Part shown: positions 49,594 to 62,424 of the stretch, piece after piece | Numbering within the stretch: position 1 is the stretch's first letter | Layout: every line of letters starts with the position of its first letter | NCBI RefSeq assembly: GCF_037975245.1 | Contig: NC_092565.1 | Location: 13,917,499 to 13,981,498, forward strand | Origin: Apostichopus japonicus | Lineage: Eukaryota; Echinodermata; Holothuroidea; Aspidochirotida; Stichopodidae | Direction: 5' to 3' | Length of the DNA: 64,000 nt | The notes under the pieces: model-generated | What the model saw: the letters and a program-made list of their open reading frames with translations, nothing else | Databases searched by the model: none | What the model was told of the DNA's origin: nothing | Translations under genes and position numbers: made by a program

Positions 49594-52500
49594 GGAGGCA
49601 AGGGGTTCCTACCGGTGAAGAGAGACTGAAGAAAACAAAACGGCTGTGGAAGACTCTACGAGGTTATATTTTCTTAATTCAGACATATTATTCAGAATTT
49701 TTTTCTGTAGACAGATGTGGTCAAGGTTAGTAAAGAGGGAAATAACAAACTTAGCTGCACCGATTTACATTAAGTGATGAAGAAGGTAGTCTACTTCTGA
49801 ATGAAAGCTACAAAATGCTGAACATTTCATGTTTGCAGGTTTAAAATTGAGTGATCATGAGGCTTTTAATCTGTTCATTTTATGAATATAGTCTCAGTGA
49901 CAACACTTGGGGAGATTTGTTTCACTTTTCATTCGATTTTTTACTAAAACTGTTGCCAGTGGTATATCTTGTCTTAAATCCTTTTAGTGTTTAATATGCA
50001 AAGGCATTGCAAACAAAACTAGAGCTCTGAAATGAAATAATGAAATAATAGATTATTAAGGTACCATTTTTAGTAACATCACTTTAGTAACATGAAAATC
50101 AAAAATGTGATATATTTTATTTAGACTTACTCAAGTCTCTACCTCTTGCATCAGAATGATGTGACCAAAAAAAAACTGGAAATGCTTCAATGTCTGGTGA
50201 GGGAAACTTAGTTCAGTCTTAGCAATTCCATCAATTTGCATAACAAAAGATTAATGGGTACAAAACTTGATCAAATACTCTGATTGAAATTAGTGTGTGT
50301 CAGCTTGCAATGAGCAAAGACATTGTTGTTGGCTACAATGGGATTTGAACCAGTGGTTACCTCAGGTGACATTTTCCTTCTTCCCAGTGAGTTTTCTGAA
50401 GTTTATTTACTTTTGTCTCACTGTTAACACAATTGGAGGAAATTTACATCATCAGATTATGGGTGTTCATTCAAAACTGATGTCATTTTAGCAGTAATGT
50501 GTATGTTTTTCCTGAAACTGAGTTGTGACAGTAGCCTAATATAAACCGTCATTAAGATTCACTCACCCTTACAATCCAGAGAATCTGATTCAAGTTTTCT
50601 TGCCCCCATCCCAGCTACCCAAATTACGTTGAGTATGAATTCATTTTGAAAAGGGGCGAGGGGTAGGGTGGGGTAGACCAGAGGTATATACCGTGACTGG
50701 GGAAGGCTGTAGCAGAGAGGTTTGTCAAAAAAAAGGGACATTTGGGGTCTGCAGGTGTGAGGACAAAATCATGGTTTTTTCAAATCTTTTTTTTAAAGAC
50801 AAAATGTCTTTAGGCAGCTGTTTTAATTTGCTTTCTGTGGTCAAAATATTTCATATTCAAGAGGTTTGTGTATTTGTTTTGAAATTCAAAAGACTTGTAA
50901 GGTTTTTTTTTAAAAATCAGAATATATTTTTCTTTATTGTCTTTTTTTTTATTTTTTGTCATTGGGTAACTTTCTTTCTGTCTTTTATAAAAATCATTCC
51001 TGGTTTCATATTTTTTGCTTTACGTTCAGTAGAAGTCAAAATATGAAATCCTTAAAAAAGTATCAGAGGAAGGCAACTTGGATATTGTGTGCTTGCTTCT
51101 CCTGTGGATATAGCCCTTTCCACATGTTAATGCAAGTTTGTCTCTATGGAAAGTGATATGGACAAAATGTCTGTTCTTCAAGTAAAATTATTAGGAGCAT
51201 GTCACTGCATTGGAATCAATGTGCACAAAATATCCATTCTTGAAGAAGAATTTATTAGAAGCATAAACACTGCATGGGAATCAATGTGAACAAAATTGAA
51301 GAATTATTAGAAGCATAAACACTGCATGGGAATCAATTTGAACAAATTGTCTATTATTCTTGTAGGAACATAACGCTAGTAAATAATCTGAATTTGCAGT
51401 GCAGGTAACTACAACCAATCAGTGTTCCCAGTTTTTCTGTGATGCACCCTGCCAAATTGACGGCCAATTCGGGCGAAAAAATGCCAGATACAAACTTGCT
51501 CTCAGTTTATGACAATTGACCCTGTATGTGGGTAGGAGTTGTGTGGGTTCGCAATTCATTGCAATTTGGGGTCTCTTTAAGTGAATGTTAGTTCAATAGC
51601 TTGTGAAACGAGTAGGACTATTTGCTTACTTTGAGCTGGATTAAACAACATGAAATATTTGAAATCATTGTTATCTGGGGAGAATTTAACAGTTCTCAGC
51701 TACTATTTTGCCTAGATTTGGTAGGCCCATTAAAGACTGTCATAAAATGCCAAAATGCTGTTTGTCTAGAAGTTTCCATTTTATTCCAGTCAAGAAACTT
51801 TGAAAGATGCCAAATTTGTCATATTGGCTGTTTACAATATTTACCAAACTTGAAAATGCAGCATTTGTCTGGGGGGAAAACAGCATAGGTTTTCACTGTA
51901 GAAGAGACTTAATTATTAAGTGAACTACTCAAGTTGATTCAGGACAGACTTTTGTGATTCTATCCGATAAGAAAACCTCATAGTAGATTCCATGTATTAG
52001 CTTGTCTAGTTAAGTTTTCATTTTGCATAATGAATTAGAAGTCAATTTTTTTTATTCCTTCCCTCCAAGTCTGTTATCACGTAACATTTGTCAGTGTAAC
52101 ATATATAGGGATTATTACATAAAATAAGTGTCAATGCAATATAGTCGTCAATTATTTACATTTGGCTGCAGGATAATTATATGTGGCTGCATCTGATGCG
52201 GCAAACTGCAGCTTGTCTGTTTCGTAAAGTCACTGTTACTCCTCAGGCTATAAATAACTTGTTTGTGCTTCTTGAAAAGAAGGGGGGGACTGAAGGGGAG
52301 GACATGTTCTGTATTTGAATTTTTGTTGTTTATGTTCTATAACCCCATGCACAAATATGTTATACTAGAAGTATAAGGCACTTAATCGTTATCAATTTGA
52401 ATAAGTTTTAAAAAAAAGGAAACCAAATAAAAAACACATCGTGATTAAGATTTTAAAGAAAGTGATCAGTACTACCATTTCACCGATTCTTGCTTTTATT

Positions 52501-54575
52501 TTCCTCTTCTTTTTGGAGGGCTTTCTTACAAAAAAACTTACAAAAAAACAAATATTTGTCTTTGTTTTCTCCTTTCTTATTTTGGTGTAGCATAGTATTC
52601 CTTTCCATTTTGTCTTTTTTCACCACTGTATTTGTACCGGTTTATCTGTACGTTTCTTGGTTTTTTTCTTATTCGTGCATATATGCATTCACTCGTGGGA
52701 AGTATTCGTATTAGAACTTGGTAACCCTCAGAGGCACAGCGTTTGGTTATAAATATGCCCAGAGAATTCAGGACATATTTACAAAATTTAACAGTTCTGT
52801 GGATACTTTTTTAACAAGTAGCATTTATAACCAAATCTGTAGTTAGCAATCTTTCCATAGCCAAAGCCTAACAGAGTGTTTGGGACTAAGTTTTGCTAGA
52901 ACTGTATCAAACACAGAGCTTTGAGTTAAACGAGGGCGGATCAAATTAGCATATTTTAATCTGATCCGCGACCAAGTTCCAACCCAAAGATCATGGATCT
53001 TGGTATCAAATGTGACCTTGGCATTTATGTACAAACTATACGTATAGCTACCCATGCTCAGTAGTATTGTATGTAATAAGACACAAGTTTCGTTTTGATC
53101 TGGATCTGATCTGGACTCAGGGTGTTAACATGAGGGCATTTAAACTTCTGAAGGTTAGCTCAGGTGAAACTTTACTTGTGACTGCTTAATGAGGGACTAT
53201 ATGCTATAGGCATCTTGGTGAATTTTATGCAGGAATTCCAACTTATCGTTTCAGAGGCTGTTAAGATGACTGCTTCATACCAAGAGTTGTGAACTTCAAG
53301 CAAACAGGTGCGATGAATTTACTGTAGTATAACAGTGCTTTATATGTCAATTTATTCACCACAAAGAAGAGGGGGAAAAAATGTAAATACCAGTCCAGCA
53401 CCAATTGCATCATAAATAATATAGAAAGCATTCTCAATATTATATATCTCTTTGAAAATTTGCATCCCCCCATTAATAACTCACTTATTAAAAACGAATA
53501 AATAAAATATACAGCAATATGATTGTATCTTTCCATTCGATGTAAGTTCCATGAGGTTTATTCTTTTGTTTCTTTGCCTTTTTTATATGTTACTTGTCCA
53601 GATATAGTCTGCAGTGTACTTGGTGAAATTTGTATATTTTATAAATACATATATATTTCATTGCATAACAGTGTATGTATACAGAAAAAAAACACATCTT
53701 GAACTTTGGTCAAGTATTCAGAATATTGCTTTGAATTTTGGGTTAAGTTTGAGGCAGGGAAAGGAAAGGATAATTATGTTCTCCTTCCACCACCCCCTCC
53801 CCTCTCCCCATCTCTCTCTGCCTCTCTCTGTACTTTTCTTTTCTTCTTTTATTATTATTATTATTAAGGAAAAGAAAGTTTAATATTCTTGCACAATTTT
53901 GTTTATTTTAACAGCTTGCAAATAGTATCGTCACTTTTTAAATAACCTAAGAACAAAGGTTGAGACTGTTCTTGAATTAAATATTTTGGTTCCTTTTCAC
54001 GACCAGCAGGTCTGGTAACTTATTTTATGAACGAAATATCTTAGGAATTTGCTATTTGCAGATGAAAATGAGAATTTCAGAAAAATAGTTTCAAGGAAAT
54101 GCTTTGATTGAAGACGACAACTAATATCAATTTTTTTTTTTTTTTTTGGAGATCAACTTTTGGTGATACCTACGTTCTGAACAGATTTGATAAGAATTCA
54201 TTTGATACTCAGAGAAAAAGTAATGAAGTAGAATATTGTCATCGGTTAATGTGAATCATACATGTCTTTTTATGGTTTGAATGTCAGTCATATCTTTCAT
54301 AAATAAGTTTATAACGGCACAAAGGGAAACTGTTAATGATACTTAGCTAACGCTTCAGTGTTCATGTACGAATAGATAAACATTTTATGTCTATATATGT
54401 TGAAGTTAAAAACATGTGGTTTTTGCCCAAAGAAGAGAATTTGAATGAGTTTGCCTTTTATGTGGTTGACATCCATGTTAACAACCTGCAATAATTTCAA
54501 GTTAAACTGTTGTTACCATACATTCACTTATATTATGTTAACATTGATCTGTCGATCAAGCGATTGATTGCTTGT
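49594..54575. other. 3' flank and intergenic region
   Basis: This AT-rich region starts with the 3' UTR of the membrane-protein gene. A candidate AATAAA lies at 52426-52431, which would give an implausibly long UTR of about 2.8 kb, so the true end may use a variant signal. There are long T-runs near 50900-50960 and 54130-54147 and a TTA microsatellite near 53852-53868. I see no exon. Confidence 0.5.
51190..51360 (+). repeat. Degenerate short tandem repeat (~3 copies)
   Basis: ATTAGAAGCATAAACACTGC and GGGAATCAATGTGAACAAA recur near 51254 and 51307. An older variant (ATTAGGAGCATGTCACTGC) lies near 51190. Spacing is irregular (about 53-64 bp). Confidence 0.75.
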
Positions 54576-55625
54576 TTAAAGGCGCCGTCTCGACCGGGTG
54601 AGTCAGGACTGTATCAAAATACCCCTCTGTGTTTCAAGAGATATTTTCTCCCAATTTTACCACGTCAATGTGTTCTATATTGATCTATATACCCGCGGTG
54701 TGTAACAGGGGATTGGCAGATGAGAATATACCACTCCTTATGCAATATTGCCCAGGTCTCACTATTTGATCCCAGGGCTATATTCCCCATCCATCCCCCT
54801 CCCGCATTGATCCCCCCTTATTTCCAGGTCAGAGGTTGAAACTTTCTATTGAATATTCATATAGACTGCAGACAGTTAAATATAATGAAAACAGTTTTAG
54901 GAGCAATCGAGTACTGTTGTTATTATAGAACTAGCCATTCTGAAACACAAACAGTAAATGACAATCTGTGAAGGGAACTTCATTGCCATCTCATACATTC
55001 TTAGCTATCATGGGGTATAATGGTATATCTGTTTAATGTAAGAGTCCAGCCGATTCACACAGAGATTATAGTAACTACTGTAAATCTGAAAGTTTTGTAC
55101 CACAGTAAATACTGGATTGAGCTGACAAGTCTGATAAATCGGTAGCATGTGCTATTAGGTTTACAATAAGAACTAAGGATATGTGTTACCCCTACAAATC
55201 CCAACAACTGTATTTGTTGGGATTACACATATCCTTAGTTCTTATTTGTAATTCTAATAGCACATTAGTACCGATTTATAGCACAATCCAGTTTTTACTT
55301 TGGTACAAAACTTTCAGATTTACAGTAGTTACTGTGTTCTCTATGTGTGTCGGGGGAATTGGTGGAATTGCCAAGTTTCTTTTATTAAAAAAATGTGGAT
55401 TTCTCTACCAATAATATGGTAGCCCTGGGAATGTATCGTTATGATATTCTGTTTATACATGATGAGTTTATGAAACTTCAAGAGCCTGCTTGTGTGTATA
55501 TAACCTTCAATCCGAACAAAAGACTACGTTTATTCGAATAGCAGGTTTGTTCGTGTCCGGAACAGATGAGAACAATCTGGGGGTTAATTAGCCACCTAAT
55601 TAAAGAGACGAGATGGCGCCTTTAA
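54576..55625. mobile_element. TTAA-bounded TIR element (piggyBac-like target)
   Basis: TTAA then AGGCGCCGTCTCG (54576-54592) is matched at the right by CGAGATGGCGCCT then TTAA (55609-55625). The terminal repeats are inverted with one mismatch. A TTAA duplication is the mark of piggyBac-type transposition. The 1,050-bp interior has no transposase and contains a large foldback at 55049-55353. Confidence 0.68.
55049..55353. mobile_element. Foldback element, ~140-bp inverted arms
   Basis: The left arm (from CCGATTCACACAGAG, through AGTAACTACTGTAAATCTG, to AATCCCAACA) is mirrored on the right (TGTTGGGATT through CAGATTTACAGTAGTTACT to the end near 55353). Only a few bases separate the arms near 55205. 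An RNA copy would form a ~140-bp hairpin. Confidence 0.88.
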
Positions 55626-58600
55626 GTAGATTTCAATCCTTTAAGTAGAAATTAATTACATGACTTTTACCGATGAGTAATTTGCTGTGTACTGGTATTT
55701 CTAGACCTTGAGGACATGTGAACAATATTTTCTTTGGTTTTGTGATTTTTGCCTTACATTGATACTCAGATAAAAGAAACAAAGATATTTTGGTTGGTTT
55801 AAAGGTGTACTTATCAATCTCCTTTCTGTGTAGTGGTATTTTTGAAAGAATTTGAATGTTAGGGTCACTGGTATTGTCCCAGAAATTGAAATGGCTATCT
55901 TACTACATACTTTTCTGTTGGTTCAGCCTACCACCCCCCGCCCCATCCCAACCCTTACCCCCTCCTATTCCTACCCTTGTTGCCTATCGAAAAAATTCCG
56001 GATGCAAAAGTGAAAATTTAGTCAGTACAAATGCTCTGAAAGTGCTAGTTGCCCACTTGATTCTCGTCCCTCCCCCCCCCCTCCTCCTCCATTAGAATGA
56101 GGCACTTTTTCACTCAAGTCAGTAAACTGCGGGTCTCGTTGGTAGTCCTCGACTGTGCCTATTTGCAATTAAATCTATAAGCCTTAGCTGGCCCACATAA
56201 TATGCCAACCGAAATACCGGCACATCGCTGGACACGTGGCACCCAAACCGCCTTCAGATTGAGGTGCATGCCGAATGCGTTGATTTCCTCTTGGTTGCTA
56301 AATGTATTGGATTCGTCTGAGGCGTCAAATGCGTCATTACTTTCAAATTATATTTCACTTGAGTAGAATTGGGAAGGTTAATGTAGAACGACTTGCCATT
56401 GAAGCCGTTTTAGAATTTACCCCCTAATTTTACTCTCAAGTGAAATACATTCAACTTAAGTGTAATTCAATTCAATTTCACTTAAGTCGAATTGTAAATA
56501 GAGGCCAATACTGTCCAATTTTACCTAAGTAAAATGGAATCCCTACTAATGTGAACAGCATTTTACTTAAGTTACATTTTACTTAACAAAATATGTAGGG
56601 GGTCTGGACGTTTTCATTTTTTTTTTCTCGCAAAGGTGAGGTATGTCCCATGTGCTTTCCTTCACCCTGTATGCTCACTCCCCCACCCCGGGGCTACCGC
56701 CCATGGATCTACTGTTGTTATTGAAAATTAATGACTCCATAGGGTGTATCATCTCACCATCTCATCTTTCGTCACGATTATAATATCCAGCAGCCCTGGA
56801 CTACGCAACTCGCTCCATTTTTAGTCGAATAAGAGAATATCTCTATTGTCCTGAAATTGACACCTACCTAACTTTATTGAAAGTTGCCATAAGTTCTTGC
56901 AGACCGTTAATAACCTTAATGTAATCAAACAGGATGATGGATCTGTTTATGTCGTTAAGCTGCTAACGGATATATTTGCAGACAGTACTGTAAATCATTG
57001 ATTTTTATTTCTCGTGCCACACCAGACGAATGTCGCTTATCAATCATATGCTTTTTCTATGAAAACTCATAAGTCCCTCCCCCCTCCCATGCACACCGCC
57101 TACTATCGATACTTTAAATAGAAAGCGACAACTTTTCTCGTACCGGTGATGATGTTCATGCGCTTTCACAAAAATAAACTTCTATGCGTGTTGTTTACGT
57201 TATGTTGTCCCTGTTATTACATTATAGCACTTCATAGTTGTTATTTTCTTCCCGTCAAACCATCTAGAAAAGCTAAACTATGGTTTGATAAAATGTAGTG
57301 ATTATGTTGAAAAATCAGTAAACTAAATGTCAGACAAATCGTGAAGACATTTTCTTGTAACTAATGTATTTTGGGACTGATATGAGCCTTCTGTATATGA
57401 AACCATAAACTTCGTTTAAATCCAGTTTGTATTTGTCTATAATTGGTTCCACATCTCAACAAATTCTCCTGATGAATTTGTACCCGGTGCGCAATTATTC
57501 AATAGGCAGGTGAGGCAAACGGGTAACGGCCTCGAGATCAATGGCACCAAGCTCATTTGCGGGTGGGGGGCGTGGCCAGACCTCCCATCCCCAACCCCCC
57601 CCCCCCCGACACTCACCCGAACGGGAAATACGTTCAGTCGGAGATTTCTTTTCTACAATTCAAGAGTGTCTATATATCAGCACAACCTTGCGTTTATATA
57701 CCTAATTACAGACATTTATATTCTAAATATGCCTCAGACTGTACCATTTGACGTATAAACTTTGAGATCAAAGAGTCGGTTTGAGGGTGGGTGTAAGGGG
57801 GGGGGGCTGGTTGGGGTTAGGTTGCGTTGCAATAGCCAGTCAGCTTTTCCTCTTATAGTTACTTGGATATCAGATACTTGAGCAAATAATCTTATTCCTG
57901 GATGAACTGTTTGATTTATTACATATTTAAGGTGAAAGTTGACAAGAAAACGAAAGAAGAGGAAATATTATTGTTTCATGGAATGCTGATTTCAAGCGAA
58001 GAGGCATTAATCTCTCGAAACCAGTCATGGTTTCTATTTATAGATGGTGAACTGTGGGAGTTAAGATATGGAATACATTACGATGATATAAGCAGCCACG
58101 TGTTCATGAGAAGGGGGGAGCCGATATTGGTTTATAACTTGCAACTCACATCCGGTGGCTATCCAATTTACAATTGTGTCTCGTTTGGATATCTAACTAC
58201 AATTTGGAAGATGAGAAATACGTAGATTTCTCCTCGATGAAAAAAATCTAGTCGACCAGAAACCCACGATCTCACATGTGTATGTTTTATTGCTTCTTAA
58301 CGCGAGTGGGGAGGTCTGGGGAAACAGCCACCGGACCAGGGGTCAATAAGGGGGACCGGGCAATATGGGATTAACAATAATTTATTCATGATTTCATCAC
58401 ATAACTACAGGTGAAATGAAGATTTGAAGAAGGGGTTCTAGCTATATGACATCATTCCTCCGGGCCTATAATTCCTGGCTCTCGCCGCCATTGCTTTCTT
58501 ATGGTCACCACCTTTATCCACTCAGTCGACCAAGGAGTCATATCATCTGTTTTATCCACCGGAACCGTAAACTGCGAGGAAGGATGATTATTCCACATGA

Positions 58601-60789
58601 AATAATGTTTTGAAATGAAAAGTGAAAAAAAAAACAAATATACTGAACATACCAAAAAAATGCAGGACGCAAAATGTTCTGTATTCAAGCACATACGTTG
58701 TGCAAATCTAATACATTCAGTGTAATGAAATGTTTAAGGTAACCACGTAGGTACATGTAATTAGTCATACAGAGGTACTATATCCACATACATATGTGAA
58801 TAAATTACATGACTTGGCAGAGGTATATCGAAAGTTACAAACCAATGCAAAACTATACATAAGCCTATAACTAGATCTGTTTAATAGTTGTAAGGTAGTA
58901 TTTATTATCTTTGTATGTGTTTGGTAAATTGTACGTGCTGATGGCAGGCAATCGGTCACGACTATGTGTACTATAAACCGAGGCTACAATAACAAATTCC
59001 ATCTTCCATGAGGCACGTCCTCTTTAGAACGCCTATAGGATCACATCAGGGGGTACATCGCATTGTCCTTTTCTATTGTCCTTCCAAAATATAGAATGAA
59101 CCCTCGCGCTTGAAATTACTTTTATGGATTAGAATGTTACATATCGATGAAATGTCTGATACAAGGCTACACCCCATGTAGACGATACTTACTTATTGAC
59201 CAGTTAACATGAAAGCATTCAAGCAGCGAGCCGTCTCACGTAAAAAGTACAACGTTACGGTATAGGCCTATATTAATCAGCATAAATGTCGAGTCTGACT
59301 TTTGAGACGATGCGGGAGCGGTTAATCATGCTGTGTCTGTCTGTTATAAGAATATCTCAAAAACAAACAATCACCGAAACAGCAATTAGTCTGTATATAT
59401 AGCCAACCCCCCCCCCCTCCTCCAATACCCATACACCACAGTTATAGTTAAGGCAAAAAGAAAATATGTAGTGACTTTGATATATAACAGCATTCAACTT
59501 CTTATCATTTATTTTGCATGGAAACAGCATCCTTTGTGCTTATCGATTTTTTGTCTTAAGTTGTTATTCTTGTTATTTGCCTCTTTCACTCTTTTTTTGA
59601 CAATTAGATTATTATCCGAGAGAATTTAGTTTATAGTGACCTGTTTTTTATTGTTCTCTCGAACGTTTACATATAAACTTGTTTTAAATCAGTTTAGGTG
59701 GCATATGCACAGGATTTGACGGTGCAGGCGGGAGGTCCTTCACGGCCACCCCCCCCCCCTCCCCTCACTTGTATTCTAAGTGAAAAGTAAGTCTACTCCT
59801 TGGCAAAATGTCAAAACTCCATAGGTAACCATTACCTGTGGGTGCAAATGAAGGGAAAAAACATATCCTAAAGGAACATTTTCCTGTTTTTATGGTTCAT
59901 ATTTCATCGTGTTGTATACTTAATTATGACAGTAATCAAACGGGGTACACTGCCCCTCGTTCCTTCAATGACTGCCAACAAATCCCCCCCCCCCTCCCTA
60001 TTAGCAATGTTCATGGACGTACATAGTTTATGTTTAACTTTCGGAGTACTATGGATGAATGGTCACAATCGTCCCCGTATTTAGTTCTCAGTCTTTCAAT
60101 GTCCTCTAAAAAATTCCGTTCGGTTATGTAAAACGAGCAAACCTTGCTAACGCCTTCGTATCATAATGTTTTATCACTACTCACTATCGTCTAGTCCCCA
60201 CTCCCACCCCTCCCCCACCCCTCCCCTTACCTCCGCCATCCCGTCTAAGGATGTCAGAATAACAATTGTACAGTATGATTCTGTGCCATTATTTTCCACT
60301 TTTAATGGTTGTCATATCTCCCACTGCGAGGTATAACAACATATATAAACTTTCGAGATCAGCAAATCGATATAAACTCTTTGAGTTTGTATTGAATCCC
60401 TCCCGTAAATACTCACAAGGGAACCCAAGAGCAGAGGTCCCATAAACGTGGAGTAATATATTGATCGCGTATGTGGATGAAAAGATCTCATCTAACGACT
60501 TTATTGAACCCCGGTGTGTGGTTCATCAGAAGTCACGTTGCTCATCCATCGTGTATGTCCTCAGTGTGAAAGATATCACTGGTATAACAAGTGTGCTCCT
60601 CTACAGACCGACACCTAGACATCTACGAAGTGGATTATAAAGAGCGAGGTCGATTTTTAAAGTTTTGTTTGTGAACTTGAATGTGTCTACTTGTGTTGCC
60701 GCTTTGTGGTATTAGACAGGTATTATTTACTAATTGGTTTTCTTAGTGGTACCGACTATTCAACTGGACTCGTCTTTTCTGGTCAGACA
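55626..60789. other. Intergenic region upstream of the Ser-rich protein gene
   Basis: It contains recurrent TTTACTTAAGT/ACTTAAGTGAAAT motifs (56360-56590), probably remains of a short repeat, and several C- or G-runs (near 55930, 56070, 57595, 57800, 59407, 59750, 60195). Only one weak frame (57902-58225) is worth noting. The promoter of the downstream gene must lie near its right end. Confidence 0.5.
57902..58225 (+). CDS. Hypothetical open frame, 107 codons, uncertain
   Basis: The frame has mixed, protein-like composition (VKVDKKTKEEEILLFHG near the start; FLFIDGELWELRYG mid-frame) and no repeat content. The sequence TTTAAG just before GTGAAAGTTGAC could be a splice acceptor, so this may be part of an exon or a decayed gene. 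I recognise no domain and see no upstream partner exon. It is kept only because it is richer in sense-like codons than the neighbouring frames. Confidence 0.2.
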   Translation: MNCLIYYIFKVKVDKKTKEEEILLFHGMLISSEEALISRNQSWFLFIDGELWELRYGIHYDDISSHVFMRRGEPILVYNLQLTSGGYPIYNCVSFGYLTTIWKMRNT

Positions 60790-60822
60790 ATGCCCGTAGT
60801 TATGACATGGCTAATCCTTTAA
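60790..60822 (+). promoter_or_regulatory. Upstream ORF overlapping the main start
   Basis: An ATG 17 bases before the main start opens a 10-codon frame that ends at TAA (60820-60822), overlapping the main ATG at 60807 in another frame. The main ATG has the better context (GACATGG). Overlapping upstream frames commonly lower translation, so this could tune expression. Confidence 0.5.
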
Positions 60823-62424
60823 TCGGGGTTTCGATGGAAGGAACTACCGGTTCTCTCGTTCAAGTTAACATTTCGTCTCTGCCAAGTGAAGAACAACATT
60901 ACGTTAGTTGCAACGTCCAAGACAAACGTTCATCCATAGGACTTCAAGGGACAGAGGAATTAGACTCGAGTGGGCCACTTTATCGATATGAATATGAAGA
61001 TGACAATGATATCATTTTGGATGAGGATTTTTTGATGACTCTCGATGATGATGTTGAAGATGATGGACAAGACTTTCTTTCCAGTAACCATGGTCAGCAC
61101 CCACACGACTTAAATGAGGAGTTTTACCAGAGACCCCCAATTATGGAAGTGTCATCGATTTCAAGTTATTCGCTGCATTCACATGAAAGACAGCATGCTG
61201 GGTGTAGTGCCCCCGACAGCTCAGGTGATGAACTGAAAGAAAATGTCTTGAACAAAAGTCATCAACAGTTATCATATATTACTCAACGAAACACGTTGTT
61301 CAAACCAGTCATACCCGTGATTACTGAGGACAGTGGTGAAGAAAGATCCAGCCCGTTGGAAGACATAGTCCCAGACACAAAGCAGCGCGGCGTATCAAAG
61401 TTTGATCCGATTAGAATTAATTACACTCGTCTTCATAAAGGAACAATGGACAACACCACGCCAAAGAGAAGATCCTCATTCTCAATCTCAGAGATGTCGT
61501 CTGACGAGGAGGAAGAAGATTCAATCTCCAGCGGAGAAGATGAAGAAAGGATGAAGCAATATCGAAAGGTTTCTTGTACACCCAAAGAACCACAGACTGC
61601 TAAAGGTATCACGACTAGGAGACATTCCATTGCAACTTCCTCCGTCGATCATTTGGAGCAAATTCTATCACTTCTTAAGAAGAGAACTCTCATAGAAGAA
61701 GAAGATGTTGCTGGAAATGCTGGCTCGGTTTCCTTATCCAATATTGGTCTGTCTTCGTCACTTACAAACAGAGTTGAAGGAAAGACATTGGAGTGGCTGA
61801 AGGAGTCCGATTTTACCAAAAATGATCAAAGGGATGATAAGAAATCTAAATATGAAAATGATTTACACCGCGCCGATGGCTTGCATACCGATGGAAGGAT
61901 GATAAAATCCAATGCCCGTCAAAGACCTGCCAGGAGATTCTCAATTGACGTGAGTAACTTATCTAACATAGAATATACTACTGCAGTGGCGGACCCTTTG
62001 TTTGCCAGAGAAATCTTACACCAGAAAATAATCAATCTAGCTTCATCACAAGACAACATTGATGAACATGATGAGAATGATGTCTCGTCATCTCAAAAAG
62101 CTGACAATGATATATCAATCCAAAGAACAAGACGTCTCTCCGTCGGGAATGGTCCGCTTCCTGGTTTCCAACCGAAAATGATAACGAAAAGGAAATCTGA
62201 GCCCAAGATGGGCGCTGCGTTTTCTAGTCCAAGACAGTCTGCTTTCAGAGATTTTCAAACGGGACGTGACGGGGCCATCGTCTGCGATGATGTCGCAGAA
62301 CCTGTGGTGGCTAAGCAGCCCCCTCGAGTGAGGCAGCGGAGATCTTCGTGGGCCTGTACGGGGGCACATCCAGCGTTACAAATGATATCTCGTGTTACCC
62401 TGCTCAAAGAGAGCAACTACGATG
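60807..62424 (+). CDS. N-terminal exon of an unidentified Ser-rich, acidic protein with RRxS sites (partial)
   Basis: A single open exon of 539 codons ends at a strong donor (GATG/GTAAGT at 62425, phase 1); the gene continues beyond the window. The protein appears largely disordered: an acidic block at about 60-92, a Ser/Asp/Glu block near 228-248 (MSSDEEEEDSISSGEDEE), and five Arg-Arg-x-Ser-type sites near residues 221-224, 271-274, 376-379, 442-445 and 511-514. These fit a PKA- or AGC-kinase-type substrate. The last residues before the donor (ALQMISRVTLLKES) look more ordered and may begin a domain. I see no signal peptide or membrane segment. I do not recognise the family. Coding nature is supported by length, composition and the clean donor. 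Confidence 0.8.

Noticed and set aside
52426-52431. AATAAA as the confident poly(A) signal of the membrane-protein gene
   Set aside because: It lies about 2.8 kb after the stop in AT-rich DNA, where the hexamer occurs by chance. It is mentioned only as a weak candidate.
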